A stretch of 64,000 nucleotides of DNA from positions 31,413,564 through 31,477,563 of the forward strand of contig CM054177.1 in NCBI GenBank assembly GCA_028829895.1, in the 5' to 3' direction. The translations under genes were made by a program, and so were the position numbers. The stretch comes from Sinotaia quadrata (lineage: Eukaryota; Mollusca; Gastropoda; Architaenioglossa; Viviparidae). Below the pieces are notes generated by a model, which saw only the letters and a program-made list of their open reading frames with translations, was not told where the DNA came from and ran no database searches. Positions 34,806-48,544 of this stretch are shown one piece after another; the stretch's first letter is position 1; each line of letters begins with the position of its first letter.

Positions 34806-35429
34806 AAAAGTAGGAATTAAGACATTTCAATTGGATACTGTTCAGTGTAAAAGTATTTATTATTGGTCCAGTCATTATTTCTTCATATTTGGATTGTATT
34901 ATCACCTAATTATTATTTTTGTTGTGATGAGAAGATAGCACAGTATACATTTAATTGTTAGTTCTGTTTACTGTTCTCTAATATTGATTTAGGGATTTGC
35001 CAAACACATTTTTGTTGCTGTTTTATTTGGGTTTCACATTTCTTTCCATCTTTTAGTAATTTTGCATGTGTGCAAAATTCGAGGAGGTATTTAAGACTGT
35101 AGAAAGGAGAGATGTGCTCATTTAGTGACATGAGAAAGAAAAAAAGGGTTTTGAAATGAACTTTTTATTTTCTTAATTTTTGAAGTAATTTCGTATAGTA
35201 TCCATCAGGTTATCCTCTCTAATTTTTAACTGTCAAGAGATCAAAACATGCAAAAATCCTCTAACACTCAAGACACATTTTATCATTCCATGACATTATG
35301 GTAGGGAGTAGTTAAGCTTCATCCATGTTTTTCACCCTGACTGGAGCCTAGGATTAAACCTTGGTGAGTGAGAAGTTAGTATTGTATCTCAGGCTAGGTA
35401 CTGCCTGTTCTGCTGTTTGTCTCTCCTCA

Positions 35430-35840
35430 CTGATTTCTTGATCAGCATTTCAGTTGTAATCCTTCCTCCCTTAATCTATTAGCTTGCTTCAGGCATGATC
35501 CACTCTACCTGACTCTCCACAGGTTTCTTGATCTGCATTTCAGTTGTAATCTTTCCTCCTATTGAATTAGTTTACTTCAGAATGATTCTCTCTACTGTTT
35601 TTTTTTTTTTTTTTTTTTGATGAGCACTTGTTATCCTTTCTCCTAATGTATGAGCTTACTTCAGGAATGATTCTCTCTACTGTGTTTTTTTTTTTTTTTT
35701 TTTTTTGATGAGCACTTGTTATCCTTTCTCCTAATGTATGAGCTTACTTCAGGAATGATTCTCTCTACTGGTTTTTGACGAGCACTTTAATTGTTATTCT
35801 ATCTCCTAATGTATAAGCTTACTTCAGACATCATTCTTTT
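35430..35840. repeat. ~85-100-bp tandem repeat with expanding T tracts
   Basis: Four units share gcttacttcaggaatgattc tctctactg and gatgagcacttgttatcctt. Two inner units (about 35641 onward) carry T runs of about 20 at the junction where the others have few, so a homopolymer grew inside the repeat. Confidence 0.9.
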
Positions 35841-36574
35841 CAGAGTATCGCACCCAGGTAAATGTGCATTTTTCTATAGACCATTGTCATTAAAGTATTG
35901 TAAAGACTTGATTGTCTGGGTTGAAACTGCTTTACATTGCTAATATTGTAAAAACACTTTAATTAAACTCTGAGGCTTGACTGTGGATGTGTTATTAAGC
36001 ACAGCTCAAAAACTTGTAGGTTGCATGTCTTTGAATTGAAATTGAATCCAAAATTTATAAAAATATTTTTGAAGAGTAGTTGAATAAGTGTGAAATGTTT
36101 TAATGCAGGTTAAAACTGAAAAGAGTATTTTATAAATAAATCTCTATATGTTTACCAAAAGCACACTCTAATGCTTAATCACTATTGCTTAATAATCATG
36201 AAAATTATGAATATTTTTGCTGTTGGCTAGGTGAACTTATCCTTAAGGACAAATCATGTTTTTAAACTTTTCTATCTTATCAGCATTGCTCTTCATCTTA
36301 AGTTTCAATATACAGTATTACTTCATAAGATGGAATGACATATATATCATATCATATTATAATTTATATTTATCATGGCTTGAAGTTAAAATCTTGACTA
36401 ATTGATTAATTCTTATGTGCCATCTACTGAACTCTGTGTGTGTGTGTGTGTGTGCATATCAATATTTACTATCTATTGATCCAGTTATTTTTAATTAATC
36501 ATGTTTCTAGAAACATTTTATTACTCACTTATGGGTCCACATATTTAACTGTGTTCACATCCTTGAAAGACTGC

Positions 36575-36805
36575 TTTTCAATCCATACACAGAAAAGTCT
36601 CTGAGCTAAGTGTTCTAAAGAAGACTGAAAGACTGACTTCAATCCACACACAGAAAGTTTCTGAAGTAAGTGTTCTAAAGAAGGCTGAATTGAATCCCTT
36701 CATAGAAAAGTTTCTTTACTAAGTGTTCTAAAGGCTGAATTGAATCCCTTCATAGAAAAGTTTCTTTACTAAGTGTTCTAAAGAAGGCTGAATTGAGTTC
36801 ACAAT
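36575..36805. repeat. ~50-bp tandem repeat, about 4 copies
   Basis: Units share aatccacacacagaaaagtt and ctaagtgttctaaagaaggc. One unit lacks aagaagg. Confidence 0.85.
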
Positions 36806-37166
36806 GTCAGGCATTGGAAATAAGTGTTCCTAAAACCTAAAACAAGACCATATTTAATCTATATACAGTCAAATGTTTGATCTTAGAGTTATAAAATAAT
36901 GAAAAAATGGATTCAATCAAAAGACAAACATTTGAGCAAGGTGTTTCTAAAAGTGAGACTGGGTTCAAGTCCTTTATGGTAATTTTATTATATTTTTCTT
37001 TGTAATCTCAGGAATTTACATGTGCATATATTTTTGATGAAATTCTAAATTAATTACTTCAAATTCTAAATATATATATTTCTGAATTTAATTGAATACT
37101 TGAATAAGACATTAATACAATAATAGCATTGACAATTTAAACTTTTGTGCCTCCTGTATTTCTTAG

Positions 37167-40100
37167 CATGAGGAAATTTCCCAAAGCCAGGTTTGATGGT
37201 CTGAGAGTGAGGGGAATGTTTATAACTGGCTTAAAAATAGGATTGGTTGCAGAAGGTCTCGCGCTGGCTGTTTCTTATTTCCTGTGGAACCGATTGAACA
37301 GTTCACGAGGTCAGGTAGTCTTGTTTTGTAGTAGTATGAAACTTAAGATATTGTTCACATACAGTAAAACCACTAATTCAAAGTATGTAATCTAGATTGT
37401 CCTCCTGTTTTCAATAACAGTCAATGACCTCAAACATGATAATGCTTAAAGATAGAAATAAAGACTCTTTAACAAACTTGCTTATTGTGAAGTTTTGATT
37501 ATGGTAAAGGCATTTTTGTTCCATCAAACTAATACATAGTAGAGATATGTCAAATAATGAATCTGTAAGATCATCAAATAACTTTTAGTAACTACAGGTT
37601 TTTTAAATTATCTGAATTTATCTCCTCTGTTTCTATTGCATTTACAATTGACACACCCTTCTAACATTTAAATAGAAAACCGTGAGTTGTATCTAAAGTT
37701 CATTACCATGTTTTCCTCCCTATAGTCGTAATGTGATTGTTTCTCATGTTTACAATATTTGCCCATCCCCAAACAGAAAACACATATTATATTGAATTCT
37801 ATTATATATTATTAAATAATTAAAATATTAATGTTCTTTAGTAATAATCCACAGTTATCTCTCACAGCTTTCACTTTTGATTTTAGGTTCTGGATGTGTA
37901 GAGATTATAAGTTAATCTGTTGCACACTTAAAGAGTAACATTTTCTGTTTAATAAATGAACATATCTGTCTGTCCCAGCTTACCTTTCTGCCTGTCTCTC
38001 TCTCTTTCTCATCAATGTAAACTTGTAAATTTCTCTTATATCTGTGGTTCATTTTCATTAATATGTATATATGAACATGTGCACACACACAATTTGATTC
38101 ATCAAACTTCACAAAGATACTAATATTTTGAATATAATATTATATATTGTTAAAGATATGGTATTCTGGTTTCTAATTACCCATGCCAGTTTCAAAAGTA
38201 AGAAATTTTGAAATATCTGGACTTTGAACTTCTGATATTTCAAGGCCATTTGTAAAGAACTCTTGGAACTTCTCTCTGTATATACATAGCTCATTCTCTT
38301 GTCAAGAGTACCATTTTGTTACATGAAGTGCAAAAAGTAAAGTGGATTAAATCTAATTATTTTACAAAGTTAAAGTCTACAACAGGGCCTAATGCTTACA
38401 TAAAACATAAAAAAAAGATAAAAATTATAAAAATGTTGATGTTATAGGGGTTTGAAATCTGTAAAAGGCATATTTTTGTTAAAACTTAGAAAGTAAGATT
38501 TTACCAGGGGGAAAAAACATTTTTTACCAGAATTCTTTTTTTAAATAAGCATTATACTTACCTCATTACAACATATATAGGTTCTTTATTAACCTAAATT
38601 ATGAATTTAATCTGGATATTTAAATTTAAACTATTTAAAATTTAAAAGAGTGCATAAAACTGTAACTTCTTAACAAGGAAACCACATTAACAAAATTATA
38701 TTTGTCTTAACAGATTTTCGATGGAAGATATACCAGTATAGTCCATTTGTGCTGAATTGTGAGTATTACAGACTCTATTATTTGTTTTCCCTTTTTTTCT
38801 TCTTTACCACCAATCTCCCCTCTTTTTCTGTCTCTCATTGTCAGTGCAGATTTTTGGGCCTCATCATTGTTTAGTAAAAGATTGAAATTAGAACTTTAAA
38901 AAAAAAAAGTAGATATGCACAAACCGTTCAGCTTTGATTTTAATAATTATTTCCAGTTACATTTATATATGTTATTCTAACATTATTTTTAAAAGTCATA
39001 TATATACATACATGCAAACAAAAATGATTTTCAGATATAGAATTTGTTGTACCCTTGTTTGAAATATTTATATAGTAGGGTCTCGAGTTATAGTGTCTCA
39101 ACTTACGGAAACCTGCCAATATGAACAAGCCCATAAAACCTATTAATTTTCAATTTAGATAAAATTTTCATGCTATAAAAAAATTTATGAAGTAAAACGG
39201 AAAGTATCTCTTCAGACTTCATTACAGTTTTGAAAAACCGCCAGTAACCAGTTCTATAATGCGACATTATTGTTTACTGAAACTAGTAATGTTTACAGTT
39301 TATGCAATATGCATTTACCCTGATATTAACATTTTTTTAGTTTGAATTGTTTGTGTTATGCTGTTTTCTGTATTTTATTACATTGTCATTAATAAGCCTG
39401 AGGCACTTTTTTTGTAAAATAAAAGTTGTAAAGCATTTATTTTCACCACTGATTAATTTGATGGATACTTATGGCACATTTGGCAGTATAGAAATTCAGA
39501 CTTACTTACGAAATTAGATTGCAGATGTTCTTAAGAACAAAAGTTATTCATAATTGTAGACTCTACTGTATATATTTTATTATCTAGTACAGAAAGCATA
39601 AAATGTGCAGTTTTGTGATCTTTTCAGTTTGATCTAGTTGGTGGTGTAAAATTCATATACACCCATCCCATGTCATCTGAATTTGGGTTTAATTGAACAT
39701 AAAAGAAGTATGCTTTTTACAACTTGAAGCCATTTTTTGTTAATTGAGCATGAAACAATACATACTAATATTCAAAGTCATATTTTTGCTGAATTGAACA
39801 TGAAACAATGTGTAACATTTTCCACTACCTGAAGCTGTATTTGTACTTAACCAAAAAAATTCATTCTAAATGTTTTGATGTGCATTCCAAGCCCCACAAA
39901 TTTGAAATGAATAATCTTTACTATAATTTCTCTCTCTCAGAAACAGCATCTTGTAGTCACTAGATGCTAGCAGATTGTTCATGCTTTCTTCTGTATGTGA
40001 CAAAAATGTATTGCCCTCAGAGCCCATGTAATTTTATCACTAATTTAGTTTCATACATGATTTTGTTAGGAAAGAGTAAGGGGAAGTAATTCACACCCGC

Positions 40101-41650
40101 ATGCATACACACACACCTACACACACACACACACATATGTATACCTCATATATAAGTAATATAATATACATACAGTAATATATATGTAATAGAGAGTATA
40201 CACTAAAACAATATGTCTAAATACTAACAGCACAGTATATGTATGCCATGAGTAGATAACTATTCTAGCATGGGCATAAGTATAAATTGACCTCCCTTTC
40301 AAGGGATATAATTCTTACTCTGACACAATTTGTAGTACCTGAAATCATCATATCAGTTAGAATATATCTAAATCAAGTACTTCAGTGTTTTTTTAATTTA
40401 TACAATGCCTGCAAATCCATTTAAAGGTTAATGTTTTAATGAAAGCCTAAAACCTTTACATATAAAATTTGCAGTTCATTGACTGGTATCATTGTATCAT
40501 TCTCTGCTGGCCAGCATGCATATCATAACAACACATTTAGTGTTATTCATTATAGTCGTGTTCAAATTGTCTTCTATTCAAAAATGTTCAAATATATGTC
40601 AGGCTGAATTCTACATACCCTCTATTAATTTTATTTTGTAATTGGGATATGGGCAAAGTTTAGAATGTACTTACTTAATATTTTGGTTAAAATTTTATGT
40701 GCTCCTTTAGTAATGTTTGTTTGTTGAGAAAATAAATATCATTACTGATTATAATTTGTAAGTAAATTCACACATATATATGGAATAAAAACATATTACA
40801 GCCCTAGTAATGACCAACATTTATTTTTCTAAAAATAATTAATTCACTATTAAAAAATAATTAACTGACTCTTTGACAGAGATTTTGCATCTTTGAATAA
40901 GAATAATTGATAGCATTAACAGTAGATTTACTTTTGCATATTTTCTTTAATGTGGACTCATCAAGAATTAAATAATTTCATGTTTATCCATTTGATTTTT
41001 ATTGTAACTTTATGATTTGAAAAAAGCACAAATAAAACATTTCCCACTTTCATCAAACATATAATCTGGCTGAAACAGTGTTTTGGTTAGAATAATTTTG
41101 TACATTTTCTGATGCATAATGATGTTTGTTGCAGCATACTACTGGATTGGTGAGACTCTAGGTAACTTGCCTACTCGTCAGTCAGATTTTCAGGCATGGG
41201 GAATAGAGTGTAAAAAAGAAGGCTAGAAAAATTATCAATACACACTTTGAACATTGCAGTCATATCTACATGAATTGTTTTTCAAGTGAAACTTTAAAGA
41301 TGATGCATAGAGATCTTGTACATTGCTTTTGTGTCTCATGGAATTATTTTAGAAGTAAAACTTAAAAAGTAATGAATGCATCAGCATTGCAATGATGTCT
41401 GCTTGATTTATTTTCATAAGTGAAATTTGAAAGTGTTTGTGTACTTAAGCAAGTAAGTGAAATGGTGTCTGCTTGAATTTAAAATGTGAAAAATAAATGT
41501 GAAACTTGAAAACAATACTTGTGCAGTGCACTGATATATAAACTGAAATCAAATGCCATGATGATAGTGTTTGTGTGATTGTGAAATGTATGCTTCAGTA
41601 GAAGCAAAAATTTAATGTTGAATTATTAAATAAATACAATTTTGAAAACT
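37167..41650 (+). CDS. three-exon gene for a 92-residue single-span membrane protein
   Basis: Three plus-strand exons join in phase. Exon A is 37167-37309: acceptor tgtatttcttag|, then ATG at 37168, with end cacgag|gtcagg. Exon B is 38714-38758: acceptor cttaacag|, donor aatt|gtgagt. Exon C is 41135 to the stop at 41224-41226: acceptor tttgttgcag|. The product begins MRKFPKARFDGLRVRGMFIT. It has one hydrophobic helix (about residues 17-41, GLKIGLVAEGLALAVSYFLW) and continues FRWKIYQYSPFVLN, SYYWIGETLGNLPTRQSDFQ, AWGIECKKEG. The ATG directly behind an acceptor implies a 5' UTR exon upstream. aataaa at 41629 fits a 3' end near 41650. Basic N terminus, single helix and size resemble accessory subunits of mitochondrial inner-membrane complexes, but I do not recognise the family. 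Coordinates span the whole transcript part seen. The exon A donor is the weakest junction. Confidence 0.65.
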
Positions 41651-41659
41651 TTGACTTGT

Positions 41660-44265
41660 ATTTATGTTTATATTTTAACTAATATCCATAAATCTTGCAA
41701 AAATTTGGTTTGACCTGTAATAAATGTATATTTATCTTATTGGGTTTAATCTGTTTTTTTAATTAAAATAAATATTATATATATACATACTGAAGGAGAA
41801 AAATGTTTGTTGCCTTCTTGGTTACTGGAGGGAGACATCTTATGTAATTCTTTGTGACTTGATGTCCCTGTGTGACTTGATGCGTCTTTGTAACTTGCCT
41901 TTGTTTGACTTGATATTGCAATGCTTTGTGTCATTCTTGTCATGTTATTTATGGATGTGTCTATTCCTTCTTAATCCCCTAGTTTCTGACCATTCTTTGC
42001 TGATCCATTTTATGGATTTTCCTCAGCTTTAAGTTTCCTTTATAGGTCCTTTGATTTCCTTACCTCCCTGCATCTTGCCCTTCAGGGAATGGTATTATAG
42101 TTTGTCTTAGAGAATGTTTTCAGAAATGACATCTAGTTTTCCAAATGACTGCTTATATTTAAATGAGAGTGTGATATGTCTTTGATATTGATTGGAAGAA
42201 TCCTGACTTTAGAAACTCCTTTATGAAACATCAAGGTTGATTTGAGTTTTATCATTATCATGTTTAGCTTAATATTACACACCCACAACTTGGCATACTT
42301 ACTTGTCTATGCTCTGGATGGAAGAAGCCATTTCATTTAGCCAATTTAAGTTCAAAAGCTCAATTCTTTTTGACCAATTTGAGTTCAAAAGCTAGTGTTA
42401 CATTGAATAATGGTGAAATTTGGATAGACCTCTTAAAACTCAATAGGGGTTGTGTATAAATAACAAAAATGTTGGACTTACATTTGAGTCTTGCAGATTA
42501 CCTTAACAAAGTTTACCTATGCTGTTACTGAAGGAGTTTATTTTCTTTCAGTTATGATTTGAACCATTAAAAATCCACAATCACATAAGTTTAAAATACT
42601 GTGTACAAGTCCTAATTTATATATTGACAGCTTAATATCATATGCCTGAGAATAAATCAGTGCCTGAATACCAAATGGGCTTTAAGGATTTTCAACTCTT
42701 GATGGTAGTAAGATTTTAATTTTAACACACTTTTGACATTCACAGAATTTTATATGACTGGCCATGGAATTACCATTTAACAGACCGTGTAATTGACCAT
42801 GTTATATTACTTCGTTAAATGCAGGTAAAATAAATCTGCAATTTTTCAGCCATTTATTAAGGCTTTATTACTTTTTATCCTCTCTGTTTATGCATACTTA
42901 TATTAGTCTTATCTATGACAAATATTTTAAGTAATTGCTGATGTTTTATCACAAAATTAATTAATTATTTTTTTTAAGACACTACATTTACTGTTTTTAA
43001 CAACAAAGATGGGTATATATTTCCAAACACTAGACCTGAAACTTTAAAAAAATTATTACAGCTTAGAAATTGTTCAATTCAGTTATAATCTCTTAATTCA
43101 ATTTTTCCAATTCAGTTATTATTTAAGCTGGATGAAGATTCTTTTTCTGTTACCCACAGTAAAGAATTGTTGATATTGGAATCTGAATTAAAAATAATAC
43201 TTTTGAAACACTTTAACGCAATAGTAGTACAAAGCCATATATATTCATCTCTCTTGAATAGGTTCCAATATTGTAAAATACCACATATCTACACATTTAT
43301 GCGTATGTACAGACAACCTAGCCTTATCTCCATTTCCTGTGCAGGCAATAACGCAAACCTTCCGTAATAAATGACTAACTTTTGTTTTTTAAGTGATAGT
43401 TTCAGTGTTATAAGCTAAATAGAAATCGCCGAAAATATTATGTACAGTTGATTGAGATATTCTTTTAAATATTTATTTAAGATTTGAATGTAAGGTTATA
43501 GATGGGTCGACACTTTTCATATCGTTGAGGTCGAGGAAAGGTTTTTTTTCCTGTTTATACAGCGACAATAGAATAGTGCTTTTGAAAGATGGAGGGGAAA
43601 ACAAAACCCACTGGTAAAATGAAGTATTCATGGCGTCGGGTTGTGTTGCATCCGAATAAGCATGGGATGAAAAAAGAAATTAAAAAATGAGATTATTTTC
43701 AAAAGTTATTCGATAGTTCCCAATTCCAACGTACAATATCTCAGTTTAAAACTTTTGGACAAAGGAAACAACTCTTCGTGCAAAACTAAAATGGCTGATA
43801 TAAGTTGTGTCCCTTGAACTGCATGCACCAAAAAACTTCCGTGTCGGCCAAAACCTATTTAAAAAATTTAACAATCATTAACTCTTTCACCTGCCACCTC
43901 TTCAATGCTCTTTTTATTTTTTTAATGATTAACGTATCTTTTAAATAATTCTTTTTCTGGCAATAGAAGTTTGTGTGCATATGATTAAAGATTTACCAAT
44001 CGTTTAACAGACTTGGCAGTTCGACTTTTAATATTGCTAGTCAAGCAAGGGCTGTAGTTACTTCATAGTAATGACACACCAGCTGACATCTTGGTAAATG
44101 TAAAGTAGCCGACAATCAAGAACCAGTGACCGTAGCTTTGAAGTATGCCTCACGCGGCGATTTCTGTTTCTGGTGCTTACTGCAGTTCACTTAATTTTTC
44201 TGAGCATTTTTTTATGTAGTAAGGATCACTGTGATATTAATGATGAACCGTGGCTAAAAATAAGG
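41660..44265. other. AT-rich stretch, no gene recognised
   Basis: About 2.6 kb of mostly non-repetitive AT-rich DNA with few tandem repeats. It includes a short duplication (ccaatttaagttcaaaagct / ccaatttgagttcaaaagct near 42339-42394). Confidence 0.5.
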
Positions 44266-44269
44266 CTGA

Positions 44270-44615
44270 ATTTAACTGGACATGATTTAGAGAGATTAAC
44301 GAGGAAGAATTTAGAATGGATATGATTGAGAGATTAACTTGAACGAATTGAGGACTGGATATGGTTGAGAGATTAACTTGAACGAATTGAGGACTGGATA
44401 TGGTTGAGAGATTAACTTGAACGAATTGAGGACTGGATATGGTTGAGAGATTAACTTGAACGAATTGAGGACTGGATATGGTTGAGAGATTAACTTGAAC
44501 GAATTGAGGACTGGATATGGTTGAGAGATTAACTTGAACGAATTGAGGACTGGATATGGTTGAGAGATTAACTTGAACGAATTGAGGACTGGATATGGTT
44601 GAGAGATTAACGTGG
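44270..44615. repeat. 37-bp tandem repeat, about 8 copies
   Basis: The unit is gagattaacttgaacgaatt then gaggactggatatggtt. The seven inner copies look identical. The minus-strand frame repeating YPVLNSFKLISQP is a by-product. Confidence 0.97.
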
Positions 44616-44874
44616 AAATATACATTTGCTGAGAGAAGACTGAATGAATTAGGAAATGATCACGGCTACAAATTGTGGACGAATTAAAATGAAGGTATTG
44701 AGAGATGACTTAGGGCAGCGGATTTATGAGACAAAAACTGAACATCTAATGAGTTCGATATTTTGTTAGGAGTCGATAAAGAGTGAGAATTCCTTACCAG
44801 GAAGCCTTGCACGAGTCCAAGAACAGTTCATTAGCACGTGAGGACTATCATTAACTCTTTTCTACTCCACTAAG

Positions 44875-45260
44875 CTTCTCCACATAATCCTTCCAACAAT
44901 CCTCTAACATTCCTCCATGCAACACAATCTTCTAACAATTCTTCACATAATCCTTCCACAATCCTCTAACATTCCTCCATGCAACACAATCTTCTAACAA
45001 TCCTTCACATAATCCTTCCAACAATCCTCCGCACAATCTTCTAACAATCCTTCCAACAATCCTCCGCACAATCTTTTAACAATCCTTCACATAATCCTTC
45101 TAACAATCCTTCACATAATCCTTCCAACAGTCCTCTGCACAATCTTCTAATAATCCTCTACACAATCTTCTAACAATCCTCTACACAATCTTCCACCAAT
45201 CCTCCATACAATATACAATCTTCTAACAAACCTCCATACCACAATCTTCTAACAATATTT
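44875..45260. repeat. irregular repeat of caatcttctaacaatcct / cacataatccttccaac
   Basis: A higher-order patchwork of about 18-20 bp words (caatcttctaacaatcctc, cttcacataatccttcc) with variable order. Confidence 0.88.
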
Positions 45261-45364
45261 CCACTGGGGAAGACTTCTTACTAAAGGAGAAGGCAAAAAA
45301 TCCTCTTTAATCTATATTTAGCGAGCCCCCATTCACCCACTTTCTTCTCTATCATAAGGTTATC

Positions 45365-45525
45365 AATATGCTTTCTTTTGTGTTGACAACAAAACAGCTG
45401 TTTCTTTGTTTAAAAGTGTTGTTTAGACTGTGCTCACGAAATCTGTACAACTATATATTGCTTTCTTTTCTCTTATCTTACAACAAAACAGCTGTTTCCT
45501 TGTTTAAAAGTGTTACTTTTGGTCT
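45365..45525. repeat. ~105-bp direct duplication
   Basis: tgctttcttttgtgttgaca acaaaacagctgtttctttg tttaaaagtgtt recurs about 104 bp later with small changes. Confidence 0.88.
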
Positions 45526-45734
45526 GCGCTCAGGAAAATTATGCAACGATATATTGAGGAGTCGTGAGGTCTACTCACTGACAGCACATGCAGGTGTTTG
45601 GGTTTCAATTATGGCAGTTGGGTTTGTTGTTTAATTCACACTTCCTACCTCGGGTAGTCGAACGGCGCTTTAGAGATTTTAGTTTATGGTATTAGGAATC
45701 GCTGGAAAATATCTTCATTTAAGAAAAGAGTACG

Positions 45735-45970
45735 AATTACATGCGTTTACAAACAATACAAACACTCTTTTCTCCTTTGTTACAAACAATACAAAACGCT
45801 CTTTTTTCTTTGTTACAAACAATACTCTTTGTTACAAACAATAGAAATGCTCTTTTCCCCTTGTTACAGACAATACAAACGCTCTTTTCCCTTTTTTATT
45901 TGACATCAAATGCTCTTTTCCTTCGTTATAAACAATACAAACGCTCTTTTCCCTTTGTTGTTTGACAACA
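45735..45970. repeat. ~30-bp irregular tandem repeat
   Basis: Units of gttacaaacaatacaaacgc then tcttttcccctt, seven to eight copies with deletions. Confidence 0.88.
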
Positions 45971-46019
45971 AATGTATTACACACGCTCACTGACAAAACT
46001 GTGACACTGACAATATATT

Positions 46020-46415
46020 GGGGTTTTTTGCGCTATCAGAAGATAGTAACGCATTTCCTTTGCTAAATGACAATACAGCTATTCATATGACTGATGCCCA
46101 ATAATGATTTACCCATAACTGATAAAAATTAATGACTTTTCCCGGAAAATAACAATACTGCTTTTCCTATGACTGAAATCCAATTATGATGTACCCATGA
46201 CTGACAACAAATAAAGTTGTTTTTTTTTCTCATGGAAAATAATAATACTCCTTATCTAGGACTGTCACGACAGATTTACTCTCATTAGCTAACAACAATA
46301 ATGTTTTCCTGTAATACTGGTGACTTTAGATTATTTAACAATAGTTCTGGTAACCCTGATGATCTAACATTACAGGCGACCCTGCATAATTGATAACTGC
46401 TAAAATGTCAACGCT
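46020..46415. repeat. strongly diverged repeat of acaatactgcttttcctatgac
   Basis: Three or four decayed units (aataacaatactgcttttcc; gatgtacccatgactgacaa). Boundaries are uncertain. Confidence 0.5.
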
Positions 46416-46419
46416 ATGT

Positions 46420-46770
46420 TACAACAAGCGTACTAACAATACAGGAGACCATTCATAAATAACTGCTAAATATGTCGACATCGAGTTACAACAAGCGAAC
46501 TAACAATACAGGAGACCATTCATAAATAACTGCTAAATATGTCGACATCGAGTTACAATGAACGTATTAACAACAACAATACAAGAGACCCTGCATAAAT
46601 GATAACACTGCTAAATATGTCGATATCGAGTTACAACGGACGTATTAACAACAACAATACAAGAGACCCTGCATAAATGATAACACTGCTAAATATGTCG
46701 ATATCGAGTTACAACGGACGTATTAACAACAACAATACAAACGACCCTGCATAAATGATCAACACTGCAA
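46420..46770. repeat. ~70-84-bp tandem repeat, about 5 copies
   Basis: Units contain acaatacaagagaccctgca, taaatgataacactgctaaa and atgtcgatatcgagttacaa. Left units are shorter and diverged. Confidence 0.92.
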
Positions 46771-46871
46771 CACTAGACACGCCAAGTTGCAACGAGCGTT
46801 ATGTGTGCCGAGTGATGTCACGTCCAAAACATGCCCTCAAATTTTCACAGTCTCGCCTCAGGCTAACTTTG

Positions 46872-46975
46872 GAATTCTAATCTACTGAACAGGGCAATGA
46901 CCTGATAAGGTTATGAGTTGCTGACATATTCTAATCTAGTGAAGGGGGCAGTGACCTGATAGGGTCACTGATAGT
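46872..46975. repeat. ~57-bp direct duplication
   Basis: attctaatctactgaacagg gcaatgacctgataaggt occurs twice with several changes. Confidence 0.85.
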
Positions 46976-47089
46976 GTGCTGTATATAGCGCACGAGGCTT
47001 TCACGCATAACAAACAGCTAATTAGCTAATGTTCACTCGTGGGGCTTCTTGACCAGTACATGCACACAAGTGTTCTGCCGTTCTTGGCT

Positions 47090-47415
47090 GTGCTTTACCA
47101 ATGGTAACGTTGACCCGTTGTGACGTACCATTTGCTCTTGGTCTGTTTGACGTAACAACAATGGTATAGTTACAGTCGCTCTTGGGTCTGTTTGACGTAA
47201 CAACAATGGTATAGTTACAGTCGCTCTGGGGTCTGTTTGAACTATGCTGACATAGTAGCAATGTTTTATGTATCATGTATTCTTGGGTTCTGTTTGTCCG
47301 TTGTGTCGTAACAATAATGGTTTGGTATATGCTTTTGGGTCTTGTCAAGTGACACAACAACAATGTTTTTGTTATTATGCACTTTTGGGTCTGTTTGACC
47401 CATGGTGACGTAAGA
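47090..47415. repeat. ~55-bp diverged tandem repeat
   Basis: Units share cttgggtctgtttgacgtaa then caacaatggtatagttacag, about six copies. Only the inner two are close to identical. Confidence 0.88.
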
Positions 47416-47699
47416 ATCATGTCTACCTACCTTTCGGTTACGAGTCTTTCGGACCCGTGAAACCTACTTTTTTCACTGTTTACATTGTCATCCTTGCCAT
47501 TCATGTGCTTCTTTTGCGAGATATCCCAGCTGTCTCGACTGGCTCTAACTGAAGATGATGACCTCAACTGACAAGGTTAAGTAGGTCAATAGGATAAGAG
47601 GTTTAGACCATGTGATAAGCATTTAGAGTAGTGAAGAAGCATTGATCACTGGCAATTATCTATGACCCATAGGATCACCAAGCATCTTTCATGACCATG

Positions 47700-48130
47700 C
47701 CTTTAGCACAGTGTGACGTTCGTTTGTCTGTCCTACTTTAGACTAGTGTGTGACGTTCAATTGTTTGTCCTACTTTACCATAATGTGTGACGTTCGCTTG
47801 TCTGTCTTACTTTAGATTAGCGTGTAACGTTCTTTTGTCGGTCCTACGTTAGCACAATGTGTGACGTTTGTTTGTTCTACCTTAGCACAATGTGTGACGT
47901 TTGTTTGTCCTACCTTAGCATAATGTGTGACGTTTGTTTGTGATGATCCCTTGTCTGATCTATTTGAGTACAGTGTGTGACGATCGTTTGATCTGTTTTA
48001 GCATAGTGTGTGACGTTCATTTGTGCTACTTTAACAACAGTGTGTGACGTTCATTTGTTTGATCTATTTTAGCACAGCGTTTGGCATTCGTTTGTTTGAT
48101 CTGTTTAGCTCAATGTGTAACGTTCATTTT
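47700..48130. repeat. ~40-bp diverged tandem repeat
   Basis: About eleven units of the form agcacaatgtgtgacgttcg then tttgtctgtcctacttt. Confidence 0.88.
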
Positions 48131-48134
48131 TCTT

Positions 48135-48540
48135 TCCTACTGTAGCATAGTATAATGTTCATTCGTCTGTATAAAATGTGTATGAAATTTGTAATACCAG
48201 TATAATTAGAGAACAGTATAACGTCCATTCGTCTGTATAAAATGTGTGTGAAATTTGTAATACAAGTGTAATTGAACGTCATTCGTCTGTATAATGTGTG
48301 AAATTTGTAATACCAGTGTAATTGTATAACGTCATTCGTCTGTATAATGTGTGACATTTGTAATACCAGTGTAATTGTATAACGTCATTCGTCTGTATAA
48401 TGTGTGACATTTGTAATACCAGTGTAATTGTATAACGTCATTTGTCTGTATAATGTGTGACATTTGTAATACCAGTGTAATTGTATAACGTCATTTGTCT
48501 GTATAATGTGTGACATTTGTAATACCAGTGTAATTGTTTA
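48135..48540. repeat. 53-bp tandem repeat, about 7 copies
   Basis: The unit is taccagtgtaattgtataac then gtcattcgtctgtataatgt gtgacatttgtaa. The right copies are identical apart from attcgt/atttgt. Confidence 0.95.
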
Positions 48541-48544
48541 CCAC

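Noticed and set aside
37167..37309. Cytochrome c oxidase subunit 6C or a specific NADH dehydrogenase subunit
   Set aside because: Size and topology are similar, but I could not align conserved family residues, so no name is given.
44311..44625. 104-codon minus-strand repeat frame
   Set aside because: A 37-bp tandem repeat explains it; the peptide is cyclic and has no unique part.
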